Shown in pieces: positions 7,959 through 16,885 of a stretch of 64,000 bases of DNA. This stretch comes from Comamonadaceae bacterium 2FH (GTDB taxonomy: Bacteria; Pseudomonadota; Gammaproteobacteria; Burkholderiales; Burkholderiaceae_C). The stretch lies in NCBI GenBank assembly GCA_005503335.1, contig SCMQ01000008.1, positions 92,692 through 156,691 on the forward strand, in the 5' to 3' direction. How positions within the stretch are numbered: position 1 is the stretch's first letter; the number at the start of each line of letters is the position of its first letter. Under the pieces are notes generated by a model. The model had not been told where the DNA came from, did not search any database, and saw only the letters and a program-made list of their open reading frames with translations. Position numbers and translations under genes: made by a program.

Positions 7959-9053
7959 ATGTCCACCCTCGAACTCGCCGCTCCCGTCGCTGCCCCCGTG
8001 CGCCCACCCGCCTGGCGCTGGATCCGGCTGGCCCTGGCCGTCGCCGTGCTGTGCTACCTGCCGGTGGTGCTCACCGACCGTGCCGTCTTCGGCGTGCGGC
8101 TGTCGAACATGCAGTTGCTCAACATCGGCCTGAGCCAGGTCAACCTGATGCTGATCGCCATGCTCGGATCGGTCTCGCTGACCTACCTGACCGGCTGCGC
8201 CGGCCTGATCTCCATCGGCCATGCCGCTTTCTACGCGGTGGGCGCCATGGCCGGCGCCATCGTCGGCACGCAGTGGGGACTGCCGTTTCCGGTGGCCCTG
8301 CTCGCCGCCGCGGGGCTGGGCGCCGTGGTCGGCGTGCTGGCCGGCCTGCCGTCGCTGCGCGTGCGTGGCCTGTATTTCCTGCTGTCGACGCTGGCCATGC
8401 ACCACATCGCCAAGTTCGTCCTGTCCGAGTACCAGTACAAGTTCTTCGATGTGGTCGGCATCCCGTTCCAGGAAGCCAAGCTCGGCTCGTTCGTGCTCGA
8501 CACGCCAATGCGCTGGTACTTCTTCCTGCTGCCGGTCGTGATCCTGGTCTTCCTGGGCCTGCGCAACAGCATGCGCTCGCGCGAGGGCCGGGCGCTGCTG
8601 GCCATGCGCGACCACGAGCTGGCCGCCACGTCCGCCGGCATCGACGTGCGGGTGCTCAGGCTCAAGGTGTTCGGCCTGAGCTCGTCGATCGCGGCGGTGG
8701 CAGGCTGCCTGTATGCCTACTACATGACCAACGTGAACGCGGAATTCTTCAACCTCAACTTCGCGATCCAGTTCATCGCCATGATCATCATCGGCGGCAT
8801 GGGCTCGTTGGCGGGTGCGGCCATCGGCGCGGCGCTGTGGCTGCTGCTGCCGGCCGTGATCACCGGCTTCGCGACCCAGGCCGGCGCCTCCGGCGCGGCC
8901 TGGGCCCAGTTCCTCAGCGCCAACAAGCCGCAGATGGTCAACCTGACCTTCGGCGTGCTGGTGGTGCTGCTGCTGATCTTCGCGCCGGGTGGCATCGCCG
9001 GCCTGGCTCGGCAGCTGCGCAACAAGTATCTTTCGGGACGGGGCGGCCAATGA
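7959..9053 (+). CDS. ABC transporter permease, LivM type
   Basis: A 364-residue hydrophobic permease, the second membrane subunit of the importer. The core contains GLISIGHAAFYAVGA and, near the C terminus, the glycine-rich FIAMIIIGGMGSLAGA loop that contacts the ATPases in this family. A proline/alanine-rich cytoplasmic N terminus of about 20 residues precedes the first membrane segment. The ATG at 7959 is the first one giving a normal LivM length. Its TGA overlaps the ATG of the following ATPase gene (ATGA), so the two are translationally coupled. Confidence 0.9.
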   Translation: MSTLELAAPVAAPVRPPAWRWIRLALAVAVLCYLPVVLTDRAVFGVRLSNMQLLNIGLSQVNLMLIAMLGSVSLTYLTGCAGLISIGHAAFYAVGAMAGAIVGTQWGLPFPVALLAAAGLGAVVGVLAGLPSLRVRGLYFLLSTLAMHHIAKFVLSEYQYKFFDVVGIPFQEAKLGSFVLDTPMRWYFFLLPVVILVFLGLRNSMRSREGRALLAMRDHELAATSAGIDVRVLRLKVFGLSSSIAAVAGCLYAYYMTNVNAEFFNLNFAIQFIAMIIIGGMGSLAGAAIGAALWLLLPAVITGFATQAGASGAAWAQFLSANKPQMVNLTFGVLVVLLLIFAPGGIAGLARQLRNKYLSGRGGQ

Positions 9054-9838
9054 ATACGGTGCTGGAAGTCAAGGACCTGTCGGTCGCTTATGCCCGCAAG
9101 GGCTTGGCCCTGGACGGCGTGTGCCTGGCGGTGCCCCAGGGCAGCATCGTGGCCCTGCTGGGCGCCAACGGCGCGGGCAAGACCACGCTGATCCGGGCCA
9201 TCTCGGGCCTGCTGAGCCTGCATGGCGGCGAGGTGGTCGCGGGTGACGTGCTGATGCAGGGCCAGCCCGTGCTCGGCCTGCCTTCGCACCGTCTGGTGCG
9301 CATGGGCATGGCCCAGGTGCCGGAAGGCCGGCTGGTCTTCAAGCAGCTCAGCGTCGAGGAAAACCTCGAGGTGGGCGCGGCCATCCTGCCGCGCTCGGCC
9401 GTGCGCGAGCGCATGGACGCGGTCTACCAGCTGTTCCCGCGCCTGCTGGAGCGGCGCAAGCAGGCCGCCGGCTGGCTTTCGGGCGGCGAGCAGCAGATGC
9501 TGGCGCTCGGGCGCGCCCTGGTGGCGCGGCCCCACCTGCTGCTGGTCGACGAGCTGTCGCTGGGGCTGGCACCGCTGATCGTCGAGGCCATCTACAAGCA
9601 ATTGCGGGTGGTGGGCGAAACCCTGGGCACCTCCATGCTGATCGTCGAGCAGAACGCCAAGCTGGCGCTCGAGTTTGCCGCCACGGCCTATGTGCTGGAA
9701 CGCGGCCGCATCGTGCTGTCCGGCCCCGCCGCCGAGGTGGCGGCCAGCAAGGCCATCCACGAGTCCTACCTCGGCGCGCGGCGCGAAGGCGCCGGCAAGG
9801 GCCGGGCCGTCGCTGTCAACGAGGAGTCGAACGCATGA
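9050..9838 (+). CDS. ABC transporter ATP-binding protein, LivF type
   Basis: A 262-residue ATPase. The Walker A motif GANGAGKTT is near residue 38, the ABC signature LSGGEQQ near 144 and Walker B LLLVDE shortly after. The spacing and the LGLAPLIV segment are those of LivF. It powers import together with the LivG protein encoded next. Both gene borders are ATGA overlaps, showing a tightly coupled operon. The order LivF before LivG is the reverse of the common livGF order. Confidence 0.9.
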   Translation: MNTVLEVKDLSVAYARKGLALDGVCLAVPQGSIVALLGANGAGKTTLIRAISGLLSLHGGEVVAGDVLMQGQPVLGLPSHRLVRMGMAQVPEGRLVFKQLSVEENLEVGAAILPRSAVRERMDAVYQLFPRLLERRKQAAGWLSGGEQQMLALGRALVARPHLLLVDELSLGLAPLIVEAIYKQLRVVGETLGTSMLIVEQNAKLALEFAATAYVLERGRIVLSGPAAEVAASKAIHESYLGARREGAGKGRAVAVNEESNA

Positions 9839-10626
9839 GCGCGCCCCTGCTGGAACTGGAATCGCTGCAGATGCGGTTCCAGGGCCTGACGGCCCTGGAC
9901 AAGGTGTCGTTCACCATGGCGGCCGGTTCCGTCACCTCGGTGATCGGCCCCAACGGTGCGGGCAAGACCACGCTGTTCAACTGCGTGACCGGGATGTACC
10001 GGCCCACCGGTGGGCGCGTCAGCTTCGCGGGCGCCGACATCACCGGCATGCGCGCCCACCTGGTCTCGCGCCATGGCATCGCCCGCACCTTCCAGAACCT
10101 CGCCCTGTTCTCGGGCCTGACGGTGCTGGAGAACCTGCTGGTGGGCACCTACCTGCAGGGCCGCTCCGGCCTGCTGCAAGGCATGGTGCTCTCGGGTCGG
10201 GCGCGTGCGGAGCAGGCCTCGGCGGTGGCCGCCGCCCACCAGGTGCTCGAGTTCCTCGGCATGGTCCACCTGGCGGGCGCCATGCCCGGCGAGCTGCCCT
10301 ACGGCCAGCAGAAGCAGGTCGAGTTCGGGCGCGCGCTGATGCAGAAGGCGCGCCTGGTGCTGCTCGACGAACCCATGGCCGGCATGAGCGGCGCGGAGAA
10401 GAGCGCCATGACCACGCTGATCCAGCGCGTGCGGCAACAGTACGGCATGAGTTTCCTGATCGTGGAGCACGACATCCCGGTCATCATGGAAATCTCGGAC
10501 AAGATCGTGGTGCTCGACTTCGGCCGCAAGATCGCCGAAGGGACGCCGTCCGAGATCCAGGTCGACCCGGTGGTCATCGCGGCCTACCTGGGCACGGCCG
10601 ACGCCGCGGAGGCGGAGCCGGCCTGA
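9835..10626 (+). CDS. ABC transporter ATP-binding protein, LivG type
   Basis: A 263-residue ATPase with Walker A GPNGAGKTT near residue 40 and Walker B LVLLDEP. The signature loop reads LPYGQQKQVEFGRAL, where LPYG replaces LSGG; LivG proteins often have this variant. The RTFQN segment (Q-loop) follows Walker A, and a conserved His lies in the VEHDI switch. It completes the five-gene importer. A ThDP-enzyme gene follows after 29 bp in the same direction, so the operon probably continues. Confidence 0.9.
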   Translation: MSAPLLELESLQMRFQGLTALDKVSFTMAAGSVTSVIGPNGAGKTTLFNCVTGMYRPTGGRVSFAGADITGMRAHLVSRHGIARTFQNLALFSGLTVLENLLVGTYLQGRSGLLQGMVLSGRARAEQASAVAAAHQVLEFLGMVHLAGAMPGELPYGQQKQVEFGRALMQKARLVLLDEPMAGMSGAEKSAMTTLIQRVRQQYGMSFLIVEHDIPVIMEISDKIVVLDFGRKIAEGTPSEIQVDPVVIAAYLGTADAAEAEPA

Positions 10627-10655
10627 CACGGGCCGGCTGCCATCCTGGAGTCTTC

Positions 10656-12374
10656 ATGAACACCCTAGAGACGGACCACGGCCCGCGCAGGCCGGCCTAC
10701 GAGGCGCTGGCGCACGACCTCAAGAACCGCGGCATAGACGCGGTCTTCGGGCTGATGAGCGATGACGTGGCGCTGTTCGTCAGCACCCTCGACGCCATCG
10801 GCGTCCGGTTTCACGCCGCGCGCCACGAGAACAACGCGGTGGCGATGGCCGAAGGCTATGCCGCGGCCACCGGCCGCCTGGGCGTGGCGATCCTGGGCCG
10901 GGGGCCGGCGACGGCCAATGCCCTGAACGGCGCGATGTACGCGCTGCGCACCGGCTCCCCGGTGCTGCTGATCCTCGGCGCCTCGGCCATGGCGCAGCGC
11001 TCGTCGGGCGGGCAGGCCCCGTCGCCAGACCCCAAGGCCTTCAACGTGCAGGGCGTGCTGGGCGCGGCCGGCTTCAGAAGCTTTCTGGCCACCGATGCGC
11101 AGACCGCCAGGCAGATGCTGGCGAACGCCATCGACGCCACGCAGCAGGGCACTTGCGCGGCCCTGCTGCTGCCCAGGGACGTGCAGGCCGGGCTGGTCGA
11201 CGACCCGGGGCCCATGGTCCCGCCCTGCGCCGTCCCGGCGGCGCAGGGGCCGCGCGTGGCCGCGCGTCCTGCGGCCATCGAAGCCGCCGCGACCCTGCTG
11301 GGCAGGAGCCGCAGGCCGCTGTTCGTGGTGGGGCTGGGCGCGCACCGCAGCGGCGCGCGCGAGGCCCTGGAGCGGCTGGCGGACCAGGTCGGCGCGGTGC
11401 TGGCCACCACGCTCAAGGCCAAGGACATGTTTCGCGGCCATGCCTACAACCTGGGGATCATCGGCTCCTTCTCGCATGGGGCAGCGCGCCGCCTGATCGA
11501 CCAAGCGGACTGCGTCGTCGTGTTCGGCGCGGGCATGAACCCGCGCACCACCAGCTACGGCAGCGCGCTGCCGCAGGATGTGCCGCTGATCCATGTCGAC
11601 CTCGCGCGGGCGAACATCGGGCGCTGGTTCCACGCCGACGTGGCGCTGGTCGCCGACGCGCGGTCCGCCGCCGAGCAGCTGATCGGTGCGCTGCCCGAAC
11701 GCGCCGCGGCGGACAAGCCGTTCCACACCGAGGACACGCGCCTTCGCCTCGCCGAGTTCGACCCGGCGAGCGAGTTCCAGCCGGCCCATACGGCGCGCAC
11801 CATGGACCCGCGTGCGCTGGCCATCGAGCTCGATCGCCTCTTGCCCCAGGACCGCAACGCCGTCTACGACGCGGGCAACTTCCTGCAGATCCTGCCCTAC
11901 ATCTCGGTGCCGGGGCCCGACCAGCTCAAGAACTCGGTCGATTTCGCCTCCATCGGCATGGGGTTCGGTACCGCCCTGGGCTTCGCGCGAGGCGCGCCGC
12001 AGCGCCCCACGGTGCTGTTCGTCGGCGACGGCGGCTTGCTCATGACCCTGGGCGAGCTGGAGACGGTGGTGCGCGAGGACATCCCGCTGGTGATCGTCGT
12101 GATGAACGACTGCGCCTACGGGGCGGAGCTGCACTTCCTCAAGATGCGGGGCATGCCGGTGACGACCTCGCTGTTTCCCGATGTGGACTTCGCGCCGGTC
12201 GCTCAGGCTTTTGGCTTCCATGCGGAGACCGTGCGCACGCTCGACGAGCTGCGCCGGCTCGCGCCGCTGCTGCAGAACCCGCAGGGCCCGATCCTGCTGG
12301 ACTGCAAGATCAACGCGTCGGTGGCCGCCGCGTTTCACCTCGAATCTGCCGAGCACGAACGCAAGAAGGCGTGA
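10656..12374 (+). CDS. Thiamine-diphosphate-dependent enzyme, acetolactate synthase-like
   Basis: A 572-residue protein with the three-domain layout of the ThDP decarboxylase/lyase superfamily. The catalytic glutamate is visible in RHENNAVAMAEG (E about 58). The ThDP/Mg2+ motif runs from GDGG (about 457) to ND in VVMNDCAYG (about 484). The FAD-binding central domain of true acetolactate synthases cannot be verified by eye. Embedded between the importer and BVMO 2, it could act as a decarboxylase, 2-hydroxyacyl-CoA lyase or C-C hydrolase of a cyclic diketone; each is inference. The ATG at 10656 follows CTGGAG. Confidence 0.8.
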   Translation: MNTLETDHGPRRPAYEALAHDLKNRGIDAVFGLMSDDVALFVSTLDAIGVRFHAARHENNAVAMAEGYAAATGRLGVAILGRGPATANALNGAMYALRTGSPVLLILGASAMAQRSSGGQAPSPDPKAFNVQGVLGAAGFRSFLATDAQTARQMLANAIDATQQGTCAALLLPRDVQAGLVDDPGPMVPPCAVPAAQGPRVAARPAAIEAAATLLGRSRRPLFVVGLGAHRSGAREALERLADQVGAVLATTLKAKDMFRGHAYNLGIIGSFSHGAARRLIDQADCVVVFGAGMNPRTTSYGSALPQDVPLIHVDLARANIGRWFHADVALVADARSAAEQLIGALPERAAADKPFHTEDTRLRLAEFDPASEFQPAHTARTMDPRALAIELDRLLPQDRNAVYDAGNFLQILPYISVPGPDQLKNSVDFASIGMGFGTALGFARGAPQRPTVLFVGDGGLLMTLGELETVVREDIPLVIVVMNDCAYGAELHFLKMRGMPVTTSLFPDVDFAPVAQAFGFHAETVRTLDELRRLAPLLQNPQGPILLDCKINASVAAAFHLESAEHERKKA

Positions 12375-12406
12375 GTGGACGGGGACGAAGCTTTCAACAG
12401 GAATTC

Positions 12407-14053
12407 ATGATCATGACCATCCAGGACCCGACCGATCCGCGGCAATACGACGTGATCATCATCGGCGCCGGATTTGCCGGCCTGTACGCGTTGCACCGCA
12501 TGCGCGGCATGGGTCTGTCGGCCCGCGTCTACGAGGCCGGTCCGGAAGTAGGCGGCGTGTGGTTCTGGAACCGCTATCCCGGCGCGCGCTGCGACGTGGA
12601 AAGCCTGCAGTACTCCTACTCCTTCTCTCCCGAGCTGGAGCAGGAATGGGTCTGGACCGAGAAGTACGCCACCCAGCCCGAGATCCTGCGCTACATCCGG
12701 CATGTGGCGGAGCGCTTCGACCTGCGGCGCGATATCCAGTTCAACACCCGGGTGGAGGAGGCCGTCTACGACGAGGCCGGCGCCCGCTGGGAGCTGCGCA
12801 CCGAGGCCGGCGAGCGGGTGTCCGGGCGCTTCTGCGTGATGGCCACCGGCGCGCTGACGGTGCCGCAGCTGCCGGACATCCCCGGCATCGAGCGCTTCGC
12901 CGGCAAGATTTATCACACCGCGACCTGGCCGCACGAGGGCGTCGACCTGTCGGGGCGGCGGGTCGGCGTGATCGGCACGGGCTCCTCGGGCATCCAGGCG
13001 ATACCGGCGATCGCCAAGCAGGCCGAGCAGCTGGTCGTTTTCCAGCGCACCGCCAATTTCTCGATCCCGGCCTGGAACGGGCCGCTGCAGCCCGAAGTCC
13101 AGCAGACCTGGAAGAAGGACTACCGTGAGCACCGCCGCCGCGCGCGCGAGGTCGGCACGCTGTACGAGTTCAGCGACAAGGCGGCCTCGCAGGTCGGCGA
13201 GGAGGAGCGCCAGCGCGAGTACGAGCGGCGTTGGCAAAAAGGGGGCGTGAACTTCGTCCATTCCTTCAACGACCTGATGGTCGACAAGCAATCCAACGAC
13301 ACCATCGCCGAGTTCGTACGGGCCAAGATACGCGCCACGGTGAAGGATCCGCAGGTGGCCGAATCCCTGTGCCCCAAGGACCATCCCCTGGGCTCCAAGC
13401 GCATCTGCGTGGACACGGGCTACTACGAAACCTACAACCGCGACAACGTCAAGCTGGTCGACCTGAAGAAGACGCCGATCCGCGAGGTCTCGGCCAGCGG
13501 CGTGCACGCCGGCGATGTACACCACGAACTCGACGTGCTGGTGTGCGCCACCGGCTTCGACGCCGTGACCGGCGCGCTGCGCCACATCGACATCCGCGGC
13601 CGCAACGGCCAGCAGCTGTCCAGGAAATGGGCCGAGGGGCCGCGCAGCTACCTGGGCCTGATGACCAGCGGCTTTCCCAACCTGTTCATCATCACCGGCC
13701 CCGGCAGCCCCTCGGTGCTGGTCAACATGGTCGTCGGCATCGAGCACCATGTGGGCTGGATCTGCGACTGCCTGGACCATCTGCGCCGCCAGGGCCTGGC
13801 CAGCATCGAGGCCGGCCAGGCCGCCGAGGACCGCTGGGTCGAGCATGTGAACGCGGCGGCGAACAAGACGTTGTTTCCGCTGGCCAACTCCTGGTTCCTG
13901 GGCGCCAACGTGCCCGGCAAGCCCAGGGTGTTCATGCTCTATGCGGCCAAGCTCTGGGTGTACCGCCAGGAATGCCAGGCGGTGGCGGACAAGGGCTACG
14001 AGGGCTTCACGCTGGCTGCGGTGCCGCGCCCGGCGCTGGCAGAGGCGCCATGA
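12407..14053 (+). CDS. Flavin-dependent Baeyer-Villiger monooxygenase (type I), copy 2
   Basis: A 548-residue paralogue of the enzyme encoded at 3020-4699, with long shared stretches such as WNRYPGARCDVES and RFDLRRDIQ. The FAD motif GAGFAG is near residue 19. The fingerprint F-x-G-x-x-x-H-T-x-x-W-P is present as FAGKIYHTATWP, followed by GTGSSG. Two ATGs are possible, 12407 and 12413; CAGGAA at 12398-12403 is better spaced for the second. The stop overlaps the ATG of the following SDR gene (ATGA). Two such monooxygenases in one cluster suggest two ketones, or two oxygen insertions in one pathway. Confidence 0.93.
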   Translation: MIMTIQDPTDPRQYDVIIIGAGFAGLYALHRMRGMGLSARVYEAGPEVGGVWFWNRYPGARCDVESLQYSYSFSPELEQEWVWTEKYATQPEILRYIRHVAERFDLRRDIQFNTRVEEAVYDEAGARWELRTEAGERVSGRFCVMATGALTVPQLPDIPGIERFAGKIYHTATWPHEGVDLSGRRVGVIGTGSSGIQAIPAIAKQAEQLVVFQRTANFSIPAWNGPLQPEVQQTWKKDYREHRRRAREVGTLYEFSDKAASQVGEEERQREYERRWQKGGVNFVHSFNDLMVDKQSNDTIAEFVRAKIRATVKDPQVAESLCPKDHPLGSKRICVDTGYYETYNRDNVKLVDLKKTPIREVSASGVHAGDVHHELDVLVCATGFDAVTGALRHIDIRGRNGQQLSRKWAEGPRSYLGLMTSGFPNLFIITGPGSPSVLVNMVVGIEHHVGWICDCLDHLRRQGLASIEAGQAAEDRWVEHVNAAANKTLFPLANSWFLGANVPGKPRVFMLYAAKLWVYRQECQAVADKGYEGFTLAAVPRPALAEAP

Positions 14054-14874
14054 GGCCCGCGCCCCAGGGCCGCGACGCGGCGGGCGACGGCCCGCGGTTT
14101 CAGGGCCGCATCGCCGTGGTCACCGGCGGCGCCAGCGGCATAGGCAAGGCCTGCGCCGAGGTCCTGGCGGCGCAAGGCGCCACGGTCGCCATCGCCGACC
14201 GCGACCTAGTCAACGCGCAGGTCGTGGCTCAGGCGCTGGGTGGCAGGGCCTACGCCATCGACGTGAGTGTCCCGCAGGACCTCGAGGCCCTGGCCGAGTG
14301 CATTGAGGCGGAGCTTGGCCCGGTGGCGCTGCTGGTCAACGCGGCGGGCATCATCCAGGGCCCGTCGGTGCGGCCCGAGGAACTGCCGTTCGACACCTAC
14401 GACCGGGTCTACGGCATCAACCTGCGCGGCACCCACGCCGCCTGCGTGGCCTTCGGCCGGCGCATGGCGGCCCGCCGGCGCGGCGCCATCCTGAATCTGG
14501 CCTCGATCGCCGGCATGCGCTCCACGCCCCTGCATGCCTACGGCCCGATGAAGGCCGCAGTGATCGGCCTCACGGAGAACCTCGCTGCCGAATGGGGGCG
14601 CTGCGGCGTGCGTGTCAACTGCCTGTCCCCGGGGCCGGTGCTCACGCCCGCCCTGGAGGACGCCATCGACAAGGGCCTGCGCGACCGCCGGCGCATGGAA
14701 GACAGCGCCGCCAGCGGGCGCATGGTCATGCCGCGCGAGGTGGCGCTGGCGGCCGCCTTCCTGCTGTCGGACGAGGCGTCCGCGATCACCGGCGTCAACC
14801 TGCCCGTGGACCACGGCTGGCTGGTGGCCAACTCCTGGGCATCGTTCGGAGGCTTGCGTTCGCACACATCATGA
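14050..14874 (+). CDS. Short-chain dehydrogenase/reductase (SDR), copy 2
   Basis: A 274-residue SDR translationally coupled to BVMO 2 by an ATGA overlap. The cofactor motif GGASGIG is near residue 26 after an 18-residue polar extension, NAAG follows, and the catalytic site is YGPMK. The C terminus TGVNLPVDHGW matches the usual SDR end. The extension before the Rossmann fold may mean that translation starts later, but the overlap favours this start. It probably supplies or consumes the ketone of BVMO 2. It is clearly different from SDR copy 1. Confidence 0.87.
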   Translation: MRPAPQGRDAAGDGPRFQGRIAVVTGGASGIGKACAEVLAAQGATVAIADRDLVNAQVVAQALGGRAYAIDVSVPQDLEALAECIEAELGPVALLVNAAGIIQGPSVRPEELPFDTYDRVYGINLRGTHAACVAFGRRMAARRRGAILNLASIAGMRSTPLHAYGPMKAAVIGLTENLAAEWGRCGVRVNCLSPGPVLTPALEDAIDKGLRDRRRMEDSAASGRMVMPREVALAAAFLLSDEASAITGVNLPVDHGWLVANSWASFGGLRSHTS

Positions 14875-14883
14875 AAGACCTGG

Positions 14884-15657
14884 ATGAGCCCGGACAGATA
14901 CCTGCGCAGCTTCGACGTCATCGGTCTGCTGGCGCGGCACAAGGACGGTCTGCGCCTGACCGAGATCAAGGAGGCGCTGGCCCTGCCGGTCAGCAGCGTG
15001 CACAACATGCTGCAGACCATGGTCACGGCCGAGGTGCTGAACGTCACGCCCGAGCTGCGCTATTCGATCGGCCCGCGCGTGGTGGGCATCGCGCTGTCCA
15101 CCCTGGCGTCCCTAGACGTGCGGACCCTGGCGCGCCGTCACCTGCAGGACTTGGCCAGGGCCATTGGTGACGACGTCTACCTGGGGCTGAACCTGGGCCA
15201 GCGGGTGCTCTATGCCGACCGCTGCTCGGGGACCCAGCGCGTCTCGCTGGACATACGCCTGGGCGAGCCGCTGTACCTGCATGGCACCGCGACCGGCAAG
15301 CTGTTTGCCGCCTACGACGCCCGGCTGGCCAGCCAGGCGCTGGCCAGCCCGCTCAAGAAGCTGACCGCCCACACCATCACCGACCCCCGGCAACTGAGCG
15401 CCGAGTTCGAGCGCATCCGCAGCCGAGGCTACGCCAAGAGCGAAGACGAGGCGGTGGACGGCGTGGTGGGTTATGCCATTCCCATCCGGCAGGCGGACGG
15501 CACGCTGGCCGCCGCCATCCATGTCTCGGTGATCGGCCAGCGGGCGACCAGGTCGCACGAGCGAAGGCTGATCGACGCAGCGCGGGATTGCGCCGCCCAG
15601 GTGGAGCGTAGCCTGGGCCATGTCAGTCCCGATCGCTTTCCTGCGGGCGTCGCCTGA
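14884..15657 (+). CDS. IclR-family transcriptional regulator, copy 1
   Basis: A 257-residue regulator: an N-terminal winged helix-turn-helix (about 8-65, with LTEIKEALALPVSSVHNML as the helix-turn-helix) and a C-terminal effector domain. The same first residues (MSPDRYLR) and almost the same recognition helix occur in the paralogue at 27633-28448, which also supports this start codon. It lies 9 bp after the SDR gene and just before the promoter at 15697-15740. It may control the palindromic sites at 1786 and 5521 or the boxes at 2897 and 15697. Which of these it binds is not shown. Confidence 0.9.
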   Translation: MSPDRYLRSFDVIGLLARHKDGLRLTEIKEALALPVSSVHNMLQTMVTAEVLNVTPELRYSIGPRVVGIALSTLASLDVRTLARRHLQDLARAIGDDVYLGLNLGQRVLYADRCSGTQRVSLDIRLGEPLYLHGTATGKLFAAYDARLASQALASPLKKLTAHTITDPRQLSAEFERIRSRGYAKSEDEAVDGVVGYAIPIRQADGTLAAAIHVSVIGQRATRSHERRLIDAARDCAAQVERSLGHVSPDRFPAGVA

Positions 15658-15696
15658 AGTTGCAGGCAAATTCATCGATGAAGTTGATGTTTTCGC

Positions 15697-15740
15697 ATCA
15701 AAACATGTGACTTTTTTTTATAGGAATGCCTTTCTACACT
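15697..15740 (+). promoter_or_regulatory. Promoter with activator-like box upstream of the luciferase-like operon
   Basis: ATCAAAACATGTGACTTTT (15697-15715) matches the box at 2897-2915 in 18 of 19 positions. The -10-like TACACT (15735-15740) begins 38 bp after the box start, exactly as at the other copy. The box is followed by a T-run. The next gene starts at 15789. This promoter probably drives the long operon from the luciferase-like gene onward. Confidence 0.55.
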
Positions 15741-15788
15741 GACTTCAACTTGATGTTGATTCAGAGCAAGCATTCCAAAGGAGACTCC

Positions 15789-16865
15789 ATGAAGCTCGGC
15801 TTTTTCACCATGCCCATGCACCCGATCGGCAAGGATTGGCAACTCTCCCTGAAGGAGGACCGCGAGGCCTTCATCCTGGCCGACCAGCTCGGCTTCGTCG
15901 AGGGCTACGTGGGTGAGCATGCGACCGACCCGGAGGAGAACATCACCTCGTCCGCGATGTTCATCGCGACCCTGGTCGACGCCACCAGGAACATGAAGCT
16001 CGGCACCGGCACGACCAACATGCCGAACCAGCACCCTGCAGCCATCGCCAGCAACATCGCCATGCTCGACCACCTGCTGGGCGGGCGCTTCATCCTCGGC
16101 ATCAGCCCCGGCGCGCTGCCCTCCGATGCCGAGGTGTTCGGCAACATGGACCTGCCGCGGCCCGCCATGTTCCTCGAGTCCATCAACCACGTGATCAAGC
16201 TGTGGACCACCCAGCCGCCCTACGACCTCAAGGGCGACTTCTGGAACATCTCCACCGCGCGCACCCACATCCCGGAAACCGGCATGGGCACCATCCCGCT
16301 GCCGCTGCAGCGCCCGCACCCTCCCATCGTGGTGACAGCGGTGGCGCCCTTCTCCCAGGGCATCGCCGAGGCCGCCGCGCGCGGCTGGGATCCCATCTCC
16401 GCCAACTTCCTGCTGCCGATGTGGGTCAAGACGCACTGGACCAAGTATGTGGAAGGCTGTGCCCGCATCAACCGCACGCCCGACCCGGCCAACTGGCGGG
16501 TGGCCAAGACCGTCTTCGTGGCCAAGGACGACGCGACGGCGCGCGCCTACGCCATGGGCAGCGATGGCCCCTACTACTACTACTACCGCGCGCTGTTCAA
16601 CAAGCTCAAGCGCCGTGGCGCCCTGGGCGTGTTCAAGAGCGACCCCAAGATGCCCGACGAGGCCGTGACCCTGGAGGATGTGATGGAGAAGCTGGTGATC
16701 CACGGCTCGCCGGCCAAGGTGGCGGACAAGCTTCATACGCTGAAGCAGGAAACAGGCGAGTTCGGCACGCTGCTCTACGCGGGCGTGGACTGGAAGGACC
16801 CGGCGCTGGCCCGTGACTCCATGGTGCTGATGGCGGAGAAGGTGCTTCCGCTGATGAACGCCTGA
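15789..16865 (+). CDS. Luciferase-like (LLM class) flavin-dependent monooxygenase
   Basis: A 358-residue TIM-barrel enzyme of the bacterial luciferase family, which uses reduced FMN delivered by a separate reductase. The opening MKLGFFTMPMHP, the GYVGEHATDPEEN segment and the LGGRFILGISPGALPSD segment are family features. The flavin reductase is encoded 20 bp downstream, so this is a two-component monooxygenase. Related enzymes hydroxylate, epoxidise or carry out type II Baeyer-Villiger reactions on terpenoids; which one applies here is unknown. The ATG at 15789 is chosen because AAAGGAGACTCC precedes it. Five consecutive tyrosines occur near residue 262. Confidence 0.88.
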   Translation: MKLGFFTMPMHPIGKDWQLSLKEDREAFILADQLGFVEGYVGEHATDPEENITSSAMFIATLVDATRNMKLGTGTTNMPNQHPAAIASNIAMLDHLLGGRFILGISPGALPSDAEVFGNMDLPRPAMFLESINHVIKLWTTQPPYDLKGDFWNISTARTHIPETGMGTIPLPLQRPHPPIVVTAVAPFSQGIAEAAARGWDPISANFLLPMWVKTHWTKYVEGCARINRTPDPANWRVAKTVFVAKDDATARAYAMGSDGPYYYYYRALFNKLKRRGALGVFKSDPKMPDEAVTLEDVMEKLVIHGSPAKVADKLHTLKQETGEFGTLLYAGVDWKDPALARDSMVLMAEKVLPLMNA

Positions 16866-16885
16866 CAGCGGGGCGCAGGTCGCGA

